DNA from: JANNVZ01 sp046155615
Lineage (GTDB): Bacteria; Bacteroidota; Bacteroidia; Flavobacteriales_D; Sanyastnellaceae
Direction of reading: 5' to 3'
NCBI GenBank assembly: GCA_046155615.1
Contig: JBJXFP010000182.1
Span: forward strand, 1-25,693
DNA: 25,693 nucleotides
Both the position numbers and the translations under genes were made by a program. Shown in pieces: positions 9,942-17,404 of the stretch; positions within the stretch are counted from its first letter, which is position 1, and the number at the start of each line of letters is the position of its first letter. The notes beneath the pieces were generated by a model. It was not told the origin of the DNA and made no database searches. It saw only the letters and a list, made by a program, of their open reading frames with translations.

Positions 9942-10871
9942 ATGAAAATGAAAAAAACAATATTGTTGATTTGTGCAGCAGTGGCAGGTCTGCAACTATG
10001 TGCTCAGCAGGATCCGCTATTTACACAGTACATGTTCAATACGCTCAGCATCAATCCTGCTTATGCAGGCAGTGCTGACCGCCTGAGCGCAGTGGCCATA
10101 CACCGCTCGCAATGGGTCAATTTTGAAGGCGCGCCTACCACACAAAGCATCACCGCACACAGCCCATTGAAAAATGAAAACATCAGTATTGGAGGCAGCA
10201 TCATTAACGACAAGTATGGGCCGGTGAAACAAACAGGCATCTACGTGGATGCGAGCTACCGCATATTCATGGGCCGCAACAGGCTGGCCTTCGGACTGAA
10301 GGGTGGGGTGAATTTGTTCAGCGCCAACCTGACTGACCTGAGTCCATGGGTGAAGGATGATGCGGTATTCGCAAGCAACATCAGTAACAGCCCCTTGCCC
10401 AACTTCGGCTTCGGAGCCATGTACTACAGCAAACGATTTTATGCGGGCATCTCTGCTCCCAAGCTGTTGAGCAACCGCTTGCTGCCGGACAATTTGCCCG
10501 ATACGGTGACGCTGAACAGTGTGGAGAAACAACACCTCTTCCTCATTGCAGGTGGTGTATTTGATATTTCGTACTACACCAAATTCAAACCAACACTGAT
10601 GCTGCGCACGGTGAGCGGTGCACCTCTGAGTGCTGAGGTAACTGCCCAGTTTTTATTTTATGAAAAGCTGTGGGTAGGTGCCATGTATCGCTGGGAAGAT
10701 GCTGTGGGTGTGCTGATGCAATATGAGGTGAACAACAAATTCAAAATCGGATATGCCTACGACTATACGCTCAGCGATATACGAAGGTATAGCGATGGCT
10801 CACACGAAATCATGCTCGGATTCGACCTGATCAAAGGTTTTCCGGCTGATCTGTCGCCAAGGTATTTCTAA
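9942..10871 (+). CDS. PorP/SprF family T9SS outer-membrane protein
   Basis: The protein has 309 residues, the usual length of the family (TIGR03519). An N-terminal signal peptide (MKMKKTILLICAAVAG, cleavage near CAQ) is followed by the family hallmark QDPLFTQYMFNTLSINPAYAGS, here in residues 23-44. The rest alternates short hydrophobic and polar stretches typical of an outer-membrane beta barrel, with family-like segments RSQWVNFEGAPTTQSI and GGSIINDKYGP and the C-terminal GYAYDYTLSDI...GSHEIMLGFD. Proteins of this family act with T9SS; in Flavobacterium SprF is needed for secretion of SprB, the cargo encoded just upstream. The 36-base gap to the repeat protein and the lack of a promoter box between them suggest one operon, so this is probably the dedicated partner of that cargo (inference). 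The start could be the ATG at 9942 or the in-frame ATG at 9948; neither has a strong Shine-Dalgarno site. Confidence 0.93.
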   Translation: MKMKKTILLICAAVAGLQLCAQQDPLFTQYMFNTLSINPAYAGSADRLSAVAIHRSQWVNFEGAPTTQSITAHSPLKNENISIGGSIINDKYGPVKQTGIYVDASYRIFMGRNRLAFGLKGGVNLFSANLTDLSPWVKDDAVFASNISNSPLPNFGFGAMYYSKRFYAGISAPKLLSNRLLPDNLPDTVTLNSVEKQHLFLIAGGVFDISYYTKFKPTLMLRTVSGAPLSAEVTAQFLFYEKLWVGAMYRWEDAVGVLMQYEVNNKFKIGYAYDYTLSDIRRYSDGSHEIMLGFDLIKGFPADLSPRYF

Positions 10872-10891
10872 AAACATTGAGGTGAATCACG

Positions 10892-10917
10892 CCTCACTCC
10901 TTTTCAATACAGTGAGG
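10892..10917 (+). terminator. possible weak hairpin after PorP/SprF
   Basis: CCTCACT at 10892-10898 can pair with AGTGAGG at 10911-10917 (7 bp, 12-base loop), 21 bases after the PorP/SprF stop. No T-run follows, so it may be a hairpin that protects the 3' end rather than an intrinsic terminator. Confidence 0.3.
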
Positions 10918-11038
10918 AGATTACGTCTTATTGTCAGATGAAGTATCAATGCGTGGCTTGTACCCAGGGCAAGTGATGGAACGGGCTGCAAGCCTACCCC
11001 ATTGCGATTTGGAAGGCAGCTCAACAAAACACTTTTTC

Positions 11039-11069
11039 AAAAAAAGGGCCGCCTCAACAGGCAGCCCTT
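11039..11069 (-). terminator. intrinsic terminator of recQ
   Basis: Read on the minus strand, AAGGGCTGCCT (11069-11059) pairs with AGGCGGCCCTT (11054-11044) with one mismatch and a four-base loop, and runs into seven T residues (11045-11039). It lies 23 bases after the recQ stop codon. The strong GC stem plus T-run is a standard rho-independent terminator. Confidence 0.85.
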
Positions 11070-11091
11070 GTCATGTCATTTTCAATCTTCA

Positions 11092-13287
11092 TCAATTACC
11101 TATTTCACTCATGAATTTGATGTGCATTAGTCGCAGTTGTTCTTCTTCATACTCGCCATCGAAGTGGGCTTCGGCCTTTCTGATATCGTCACTTTCTGCA
11201 CCCATGAAGTAGTCCATTATTTCCTCCTGCTGGTCTTCATCCAATTCATCTTCTATGAAGTATTGGATGTTCAGCTTGGTGCCTGAACTAACTATGGCTT
11301 CCAATTCCTCAAGCAATTCATTTTTACTCTTACCCAGCCCCTTGGCTATGTCCGGCAGCGATATGCGCTTATCTATGTTCTGTATTATCTGTACTTTGTG
11401 TGAACTCTTGTTCACAGCACTTTTTATTACAAAGTCCATAGGACGTTCTACATCATTCTCCTTGCAATAACGCTGTATCAAGTCAACAAATGGCTGACCG
11501 AACTTTGTAGCCTTGCCTTTGCCCACACCTCCTATCTGAGCCAACTCATCTAAAGTGATGGGATATGCAGTACACATCTCCTCCATGGTAGGGTCTTGCA
11601 GAATGACGTAAGGTGGAATTTTTTTCTCCTTACTCATCTTAGCGCGCAGTTCTTTCAGCATCGCGAACAGTTGTTCGTCCACTGCGCCACCACCTTGTTT
11701 GGGTATTATCAATTCATCATCATCCACATCACCTATTTCTTCTTCTTTCACCACTTTGAAGCTGACAGGCTTCTTCATGAAAGCACGTCCTTCTTCAGAT
11801 ATTTTGAGTGTGCCGTAAGTTTCAATTTCCTTGTTCACCAATCCGCGCACATACATCTGGCGCACTATGGCATTCCAGAATTTTTCATCGAACTCGCTGC
11901 CCTCACCGAAGTATTTGCTCAGGTGTCCTTTGTAGGTAGTCACTTCTGAGGTTTTCACTCCGCTTATTACACGGCAGATGAATCCGGCTTTGTGCAATTC
12001 GTTGAACTCTTCTATGCAGTTCAGTATGATTTGTACATACTCGCTGCCCTCTATCATTTCCTTCGGATTGCGCGAGTTGTCGTCCATGCCTGCGCCATCG
12101 CCATTCACGGGGTCCCACTCTTCGCCAAAGTAGTGCAGCAGGTATTGCCTGCGGCTCATAGCAGTTTCTGCATAGGCAATTACTTCCTGGATCAGCAACA
12201 TGCCTATTTCTTGCTCTGCTACCGGTTTGCCCTGAAGGAATTTCTCAAGTTTCTCTATGTCCTTTGGAGAATAAAATGCTAGGCAAACACCTTCGCCACC
12301 ATCACGGCCTGCGCGGCCTGTTTCCTGGTAGTAACTCTCCAGCGACTTGGGTATGTCGTGGTGTATTACAAAGCGCACATCTGGCTTGTCTATACCCATA
12401 CCAAAAGCTATAGTGGCGCATATCACATCCACATCCTGCATCAGAAATTGGTCTTGCACACGGCTGCGCTGTGCGCCCTCCATACCTGCGTGGTAGGGCA
12501 GTGCTTTGATTCCATTTACCTGCAGCAACTCTGCAATTTCTTCAGTTTTCCTCCTGCTTAGGCAATAGATAATGCCACTCTTGCCAGAGTTGGCTTTGAT
12601 GTATTGGATGATTTGTTTGCCTACATTGTTCTTGGCTCTTATCTCATAGAAGAGATTGGCGCGGTTGAAACTGTCTTTGAAGATTTTTGAATCCATCATG
12701 CCCAGGTTCTTTTGTATGTCCTGCTGCACCTTGGGTGTGGCTGTAGCTGTCAGGGCCATGATGGGGCAATCAGCTATCTGCTCTATGATGGGGCGAAGCC
12801 TGCGGTATTCAGGACGGAAGTCGTGGCCCCATTCTGATATACAGTGTGCTTCATCTATGGCAACAAATGAAATTTTGCATGAGCGGAAGAACTCCACATT
12901 CTCATCCTTATTCAGACTCTCTGGTGCTACATACAGCAACTTGCAATGGCCGCTTTGTATGTCAGTTTTTACTTGTGCTATTTCTGTCTTGTTAAGCGAT
13001 GAGTTGATGAAGTGCGCCACTCCGTCCTTGTCGCTGAATGCGCGCATGGCATCCACCTGATTCTTCATCAGTGCTATGAGTGGCGATACCACAATGGCTG
13101 TACCCTCAAGCATGAGTGCCGGCAACTGGTAGCACAAAGATTTGCCGCCACCGGTAGGCATTATTACAAATGTGTCGTTGCCCTCGAGCACCGCATCTAC
13201 TACGCCTTCCTGAAGGCCTTTGAATTTGCTGAAACCGAAAAACTGTTTGAGAGCCTCTTTCGGTGAAAGGTCTACTACTGTTTGCAT
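11092..13287 (-). CDS. recQ: RecQ-type ATP-dependent DNA helicase lacking the zinc-site cysteines
   Basis: The protein has 731 residues and unwinds DNA 3'-5' in repair and recombination if it acts like its family. It has the core helicase motifs: Walker A PTGGGKS near residues 44-50, DEAH at 145-148 followed by CISEWGHDFRPEY, TATAT near 180-184, and FGMGIDKPDVRFVIHH...QETGRAGRDG at 295-330. The RQC winged-helix region follows (about 415-510), then an HRDC domain (about 537-610) and a C-terminal helix-turn-helix region (about 615-731) similar to the one in other Bacteroidota RecQ proteins. The zinc subdomain is unusual. Where RecQ normally has CRR...YFGE...CGxCDxC, this protein has SRRQYLLHYFGEEWDPVNGD then GAGMDDNSRNPK, so all four cysteines are replaced while the surrounding fold motif remains. 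The gene stands alone, with its own terminator. Confidence 0.95.
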   Translation of the reverse strand: MQTVVDLSPKEALKQFFGFSKFKGLQEGVVDAVLEGNDTFVIMPTGGGKSLCYQLPALMLEGTAIVVSPLIALMKNQVDAMRAFSDKDGVAHFINSSLNKTEIAQVKTDIQSGHCKLLYVAPESLNKDENVEFFRSCKISFVAIDEAHCISEWGHDFRPEYRRLRPIIEQIADCPIMALTATATPKVQQDIQKNLGMMDSKIFKDSFNRANLFYEIRAKNNVGKQIIQYIKANSGKSGIIYCLSRRKTEEIAELLQVNGIKALPYHAGMEGAQRSRVQDQFLMQDVDVICATIAFGMGIDKPDVRFVIHHDIPKSLESYYQETGRAGRDGGEGVCLAFYSPKDIEKLEKFLQGKPVAEQEIGMLLIQEVIAYAETAMSRRQYLLHYFGEEWDPVNGDGAGMDDNSRNPKEMIEGSEYVQIILNCIEEFNELHKAGFICRVISGVKTSEVTTYKGHLSKYFGEGSEFDEKFWNAIVRQMYVRGLVNKEIETYGTLKISEEGRAFMKKPVSFKVVKEEEIGDVDDDELIIPKQGGGAVDEQLFAMLKELRAKMSKEKKIPPYVILQDPTMEEMCTAYPITLDELAQIGGVGKGKATKFGQPFVDLIQRYCKENDVERPMDFVIKSAVNKSSHKVQIIQNIDKRISLPDIAKGLGKSKNELLEELEAIVSSGTKLNIQYFIEDELDEDQQEEIMDYFMGAESDDIRKAEAHFDGEYEEEQLRLMHIKFMSEIGN

Positions 13288-13604
13288 GTGTTGTGTTGAC
13301 TGTGATGGCTTGCTTTAAAGACAAGCAATCGTTGATTGAAAATAAATTAGGTAGAAATTTATATAGGCAATAAAATGATTTTCTAAAAGTAATAATTCAT
13401 CATCCGCAAACAAATCGAAATATTTAAATGGGATGAAATCCTTCACTTTTTTTTGAAGGAGCGCGAATGTAACACATGTCTGAAGAAGTAAAAAAGCACT
13501 TTCCTTGCAAGCTATGCAGTAATGATTAGGCTCTAATCGTTCAATCTGGAAGAGACCTTGACTTATAGAATTGCTGCACTGCCATTGGCGAATTGGAGCG
13601 GAGT
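13288..13604. other. intergenic region upstream of recQ, no gene supported
   Basis: This stretch of about 317 bases lies between the membrane-protein gene and recQ, both on the minus strand. It is AT-rich near recQ. On the minus strand TAAATTTC, within one base of the TAnnTTTG consensus, occurs about 70 bases before the recQ start and may be its -7 box. A 6-bp hairpin (TCCTTC 13439-13444 with GAAGGA 13455-13460) and another (TTGCTT 13310-13315 with AAGCAA 13323-13328) are visible but neither has terminator features. A minus-strand open frame crossing the region (13315-13800) overlaps the membrane-protein gene in another frame and has no recognisable features. Confidence 0.45.
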
Positions 13605-14012
13605 CTATTGCCGCGCGAAATACCAAACAGATGCATGGCCATAGAGCAGCCCCATGAGCCAATAGGGAAGAGTGTATGACAGCGCCTCCATTTGACTTTT
13701 GGTAAAATACATTGCGATGAGAAACATGATTGCTGTAGCCAGCGTGCAGAACAAAAAGACAGTGAGATGACCTTTCAGCATGGAATGCTGAAGGCACCAC
13801 TTCAATAAGTAAAGAAATGGAAGTGCAATAGCAAAGCTTCCAATCGAAACAATAAAGCCTAAGGGTATTATCTCTGCAATTTTAGTGAAGCTTGCAAACG
13901 GGCCGAACGCATCACAAAGAACTCTTGCAGTGTGAACAGTATTCAAAACAAGCAAGACTAAATGCCAGCCAACCATCCAGCGCTCTGTCTCTTGTTTATT
14001 TAATTTTCTCAT
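13605..14012 (-). CDS. small four-helix membrane protein of unknown function
   Basis: The protein has 135 residues and is dominated by four hydrophobic segments, around residues 11-30 (VGWHLVLLVLNTVHTA), 45-70 (IPLGFIVSIGSFAIALPFLY), 77-100 (LTVFLFCTLATAIMFLIAMY) and 110-132 (LPYWLMGLLYGHASVWYF). The N-terminus MRKLNKQETERW is charged and probably cytoplasmic. I chose the ATG at 14012 because AAGGAA lies at 14018-14023, a good Shine-Dalgarno position; an upstream ATG at 14072 would add 20 residues without hydrophobic or conserved character. I do not recognise the family. It is divergent from the glycan cluster, sharing a 121-base intergenic region, which is weak grounds for linking the two. 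Confidence 0.7.
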   Translation of the reverse strand: MRKLNKQETERWMVGWHLVLLVLNTVHTARVLCDAFGPFASFTKIAEIIPLGFIVSIGSFAIALPFLYLLKWCLQHSMLKGHLTVFLFCTLATAIMFLIAMYFTKSQMEALSYTLPYWLMGLLYGHASVWYFARQ

Positions 14013-14045
14013 CAGTATTCCTTGCTGAATTCCATGGCACGGAAT

Positions 14046-14075
14046 CGCATGGCGGCAATCTATACTCGCCATGTG
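14046..14075. promoter_or_regulatory. inverted repeat in the divergent intergenic region
   Basis: CATGGCG at 14048-14054 and CGCCATG at 14067-14073 form a perfect 7-bp inverted repeat with a 12-base spacer; the pairing extends outward by two more pairs if G-T is allowed. It lies between the membrane-protein start (14012) and the glycan-cluster start (14134), so it could be an operator shared by both or an mRNA hairpin. No bound regulator can be named. Confidence 0.25.
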
Positions 14076-14133
14076 CTAAGGCATAGTGATTGAAACCTGC
14101 GTGTACATTGCGCCCCCTTATTTACAACCAACT

Positions 14134-14835
14134 ATGTTCGTTATATCAGAGATTTTTCCGCAGCATGGCGGCAGCCTGCAAGTAGCAGAGCAGATGATAC
14201 TGCAAAGCAAAATGGGCGGTGCTGATGCCGTGAAGGTGCAGCTATATACTGCCACGCAATTCGGTGCTGAACGTGCCTACCTCGAACTTTCAAAAGACGG
14301 ATTGAAACGCCTGCGCGACTATGCAGGCACCATTGGCATACCGCTGTTTGCCACGCCATTTACCATGGACAGATTAGACTGGTGCCTGGAGCTTGACCTG
14401 CCCTACCTCAAAGTGGCAGCTCGCATGCACAAAGAATTTCCGGAACTGACTGCGGCTATCATGAGCCACAAGAAGCCAACCTTCGTCAGCATCCCCTCCG
14501 ACATGAATCCGGACGAGGTCATAAAATTTGACCATTCCACTTACTTCTATTGTGTGGTGAAATACCCAACCCGAGTGGATGAATTTTCCATGCCTGATTT
14601 TTCAAAATCAATTTTTCATGGAATCAGCGACCACACACTGGGCAATGCAGGTGCATTGTTCGCTGTTGCACATGGCGCTAAGTATCTGGAAAAACACTTC
14701 ACCCTGCGCAAGTCATTTCAATATGAAACAGAGAAGGCGCACTTAGGCAGTATGGACATGCAAGACCTGATGGAGATAAAACAAACAGCCTTCGAATTCG
14801 AGCGCATACGCAAGGTGCTTGGCTATGACAAGTGA
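14134..14835 (+). CDS. short NeuB-family synthase-like protein without the SAF domain
   Basis: The protein has 233 residues from the ATG at 14134. I chose this start because the family begins at the first barrel strand with a motif like AEIGxNHxG, here VISEIFPQHGG at residues 3-13; the frame is open upstream to 14086 but those residues match nothing. Further family features are GGADAVKVQLY (28-38), FATPFT (72-77), KYPTR (143-147), GISDHTLG (163-170) and YLEKHFTL (184-191). NeuB enzymes condense phosphoenolpyruvate with ManNAc-type sugars to make sialic or related nonulosonic acids; the two histidines of SDHT and EKHF are metal ligands in characterised members and are present. It is much shorter than the usual ~340 residues: the C-terminal SAF (antifreeze-like) domain is absent, and NHxG has become QHGG. 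It begins the glycan cluster and overlaps the next gene by 11 bases. Its product is uncertain. Confidence 0.8.
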   Translation: MFVISEIFPQHGGSLQVAEQMILQSKMGGADAVKVQLYTATQFGAERAYLELSKDGLKRLRDYAGTIGIPLFATPFTMDRLDWCLELDLPYLKVAARMHKEFPELTAAIMSHKKPTFVSIPSDMNPDEVIKFDHSTYFYCVVKYPTRVDEFSMPDFSKSIFHGISDHTLGNAGALFAVAHGAKYLEKHFTLRKSFQYETEKAHLGSMDMQDLMEIKQTAFEFERIRKVLGYDK

Positions 14836-16150
14836 GTTAAAGCAAGCAATAGCAACCTTCAAACGCATAGAAAAGGCGTGGACCGCTGAGGATAAAAACA
14901 GTGATGATTACCTCGCGGCTGTTTGCTTTTACGAGAATATGTCGTACCGCCTGTTCGAAACAGCTAAGCACGATCGGCTCATTGGTTTCCGCATCATCAT
15001 GCGCCTATACAAGCGCATATTCGAACACAGCAATGATGCTATCAGAAAATTGGAGGAGCAGGGCGACACCATCATTGTTGGTGGTATCATCAAAACGCGC
15101 GAGAATGTGATTGAATACATACAGCGCAGCAGCCGGGCCAACATTCATTCATATATAGCTAAAGATTTCATTCCCCAACTGAAGCGCGGCAAACGCAAAT
15201 TCATGCTTGCTCTTTTGCCATTTGCCTTACGTCAGGCATTTCGCTGTGTCACCGATTTCAAAAGGCTGAATGTTGCTCTGAGTATTTATGAAGTGGCAGA
15301 AATTGCCTTCATTCTGCATTACATACGCGAGCATCGCATCAAACATGTGTATGATTTTGTGCCGTATGAAAAGGATGGCAACCTCATGAGTCTGGTGCTG
15401 AAACAGGAAGGCATCACCATTACCAAAATACCAAGCAGTGGTCCGCTGGCCACGCACAATCGCATATTGCTTGGTGATGAAATCATTTGCAGCACACCTT
15501 ACCACTACGAAGAGCAGAAGAAATTCCGAGACTCGCTGCGCGCTCAAACTTTCACATTGTGGCCGCCTGAACGCGCGTTTCTCTATTTTGATCGCTACAC
15601 CACACATCCGACACCTCAGGCATACACACTTGGATTTTACTCGCATGGTGACTGGCTGCGCAGGGAAGAAAAACACAGCGAGCACGGCAGAAAAGTGGGG
15701 GAAGCTGAACAAGCCATCCTGAAATATTTGTCAAACTTCGTGGCGGAGTATCCGCAATACAAGCTCATTGTTTTTCCGCATCCGCGTGAGAAGAAAAAAG
15801 AGATTTCCGAGAAGTCGTTGCAGTTTTATACCAAGGCCATTGGCAACAGCAACTTCGAAATGATGAATGAAAATGTTGGTACCGCTTACAATTTCGAACG
15901 TGTGGACATAGCAGTAGCAGCCTTCAGTACCATTCTCTACGAAAGGTTGTTTTGCGGATACAAAACACTTATCGGCAACATTGGCCTGAGTGATTTCCCG
16001 ATGAATGGCAGTACCCTGAACAACATTTGCTTTGGCGACTATGAAGAGATGAAAAAACTCATCGAACTGTATGGTGCTCATGACGAAGACTTTTATTTCA
16101 ATCATTCTGACCTCGATGACTATCGCTACACACACTATCCGAAGCCTTGA
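14825..16150 (+). CDS. unrecognised GT-B-like transferase of the glycan cluster
   Basis: The protein has 441 residues from the ATG at 14825, which overlaps the end of the NeuB-like gene by 11 bases (translational coupling); a TTG at 14819 is the only nearby alternative. I cannot assign a family. The N-terminal 150 residues are helical and charged. The middle shows alternating strands and helices (HVYDFVPYEKDG, ITITKIPSSGPL). The C-terminal third has a pattern shared by several GT-B transferases: LIVFPHPREKKK (His near residue 319), then DIAVAAFSTILYERLFCGYKTLIGN (Ser-Thr near 368, Glu near 373). In such enzymes these segments bind the sugar nucleotide or CMP-sugar, so a transfer step using the product of the upstream synthase is possible (inference). 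There is no signal peptide or membrane helix, so it is probably cytoplasmic. It ends three bases before the next gene. Confidence 0.75.
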   Translation: MTSELKQAIATFKRIEKAWTAEDKNSDDYLAAVCFYENMSYRLFETAKHDRLIGFRIIMRLYKRIFEHSNDAIRKLEEQGDTIIVGGIIKTRENVIEYIQRSSRANIHSYIAKDFIPQLKRGKRKFMLALLPFALRQAFRCVTDFKRLNVALSIYEVAEIAFILHYIREHRIKHVYDFVPYEKDGNLMSLVLKQEGITITKIPSSGPLATHNRILLGDEIICSTPYHYEEQKKFRDSLRAQTFTLWPPERAFLYFDRYTTHPTPQAYTLGFYSHGDWLRREEKHSEHGRKVGEAEQAILKYLSNFVAEYPQYKLIVFPHPREKKKEISEKSLQFYTKAIGNSNFEMMNENVGTAYNFERVDIAVAAFSTILYERLFCGYKTLIGNIGLSDFPMNGSTLNNICFGDYEEMKKLIELYGAHDEDFYFNHSDLDDYRYTHYPKP

Positions 16151-16153
16151 CCA

Positions 16154-17404
16154 ATGGCCGCGAACAAACAAATCCTCCTGATCAATTTCGACTTTCCGCC
16201 CAATCAGGGTATTGGTGGAAGGCGTTGGGGAAAGCTCGCCAAACAGTTAGCCCATGAGGGATACCATGTGCATGTAATAAAGGCTGATCCGGTTGAACAC
16301 AATAACCCAAGCACCTGGAGCGATGATGTGCAGCACCCAAATATTCATGTGCACTCATTGCCTCGCTCTTATCCGCAAGTGGTTTCGCATCCTACCGGAA
16401 AATGGATAGACAAATTGCGTTATCGCATGGCTGTCAAAAAACTCAAGCGCATAGAGCGTGGAACCATCTATGATATTTCGATTGGCTGGAACGAAGTGTT
16501 TGCACCATCTGCCGCTGAACTGATCCAAAAACACAATATCACGAATGTGATAGCCACAGGTGCGCCATGGAATGTGTTGCTGTACACCGTGCAACTCAAA
16601 GAAAAATTTGCAGCACTCAACATCATAGTTGACTACCGCGACCCATGGCTAAATGCGCGCAACTATGGTATGCAAAATCTTTCACCGGAAAGAAAGCAAG
16701 CAGAAGTAAACAAGCAGAAGGCAGTGCTGATGTATGCCGATGTCGTGTTGACACCTTATGAATATCTCACTCGCGAACTTGAGGACTTTGCAAAAGAGCA
16801 CAAGATGGGAAGTGCAAAGTTTGAAGTGCTCACACACTTCTATGATGCTGATGACATCAAAACAACTTCAACCACAAACCGCAGTGATAAGATTGTGTTT
16901 GTATATGGTGGCGACTTGTATTACGAATTGGACAAGGAGCTGGAACTATTACGCGAACAATTGCTGCAGTTGAGAAATGTAAAACCGGATTTGTACGCTC
17001 AAGTTGAGTTTCGCATTTTCTCTACTCAACCAGACTACAAAAAATTTGAAGGCCTTGATGCCGTGAAGATGAATGGCACGATTGGGAAAAAAATATTTGA
17101 AGAATTGCAGCGCGCAGATTTTTCATTGGTGATGTTGTCGCATTCCAAACGGAACGATCGCACTACCAAGTTTTTCGAATACTTGCCACTTCGCAAACCC
17201 ATGCTGGTGATAGCTGACGCAGGAGAAGTGACAAACTTTGTGCAACAGCATCAACTTGGATATGTGTTGAATGAAACTGAAAATTCCTTAGAAAAAATAC
17301 TTGAACACAGGCTTGCAGGCAACTTGAATTTCGATGCGCAGTTCGACATTGCACCCTACTCATTGCATCAAGCTACGGCACAACTGATAGGTTATCTGAA
17401 GTGA
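16154..17404 (+). CDS. GT4-like glycosyltransferase
   Basis: The protein has 416 residues. The N-terminus ILLINFDFPPNQGIGGRRW followed by KLAKQLAHEGYHVHVI is the typical first strand and glycine loop of a GT-B glycosyltransferase. Residues around 155-165 (IIVDYRDPWLNAR) match the 'DxRDPW' segment common in GT4-like proteins. The C-terminal half carries FVYGGDLYYELD and the donor-site segment TTKFFEYLPLRKPMLVI with the family's conserved Glu. It presumably adds a sugar to a surface glycan in the cytoplasm; donor and acceptor are unknown. It starts three bases after the previous stop and its own stop overlaps the next start, so it is an internal gene of the cluster. Confidence 0.88.
   Translation: MAANKQILLINFDFPPNQGIGGRRWGKLAKQLAHEGYHVHVIKADPVEHNNPSTWSDDVQHPNIHVHSLPRSYPQVVSHPTGKWIDKLRYRMAVKKLKRIERGTIYDISIGWNEVFAPSAAELIQKHNITNVIATGAPWNVLLYTVQLKEKFAALNIIVDYRDPWLNARNYGMQNLSPERKQAEVNKQKAVLMYADVVLTPYEYLTRELEDFAKEHKMGSAKFEVLTHFYDADDIKTTSTTNRSDKIVFVYGGDLYYELDKELELLREQLLQLRNVKPDLYAQVEFRIFSTQPDYKKFEGLDAVKMNGTIGKKIFEELQRADFSLVMLSHSKRNDRTTKFFEYLPLRKPMLVIADAGEVTNFVQQHQLGYVLNETENSLEKILEHRLAGNLNFDAQFDIAPYSLHQATAQLIGYLK

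Noticed and set aside
13315..13800. Minus-strand open frame of 161 codons
   Set aside because: Overlaps the membrane-protein gene in another frame; the hydrophobic gene fits a real protein with a good Shine-Dalgarno site, and this one has no recognisable features.
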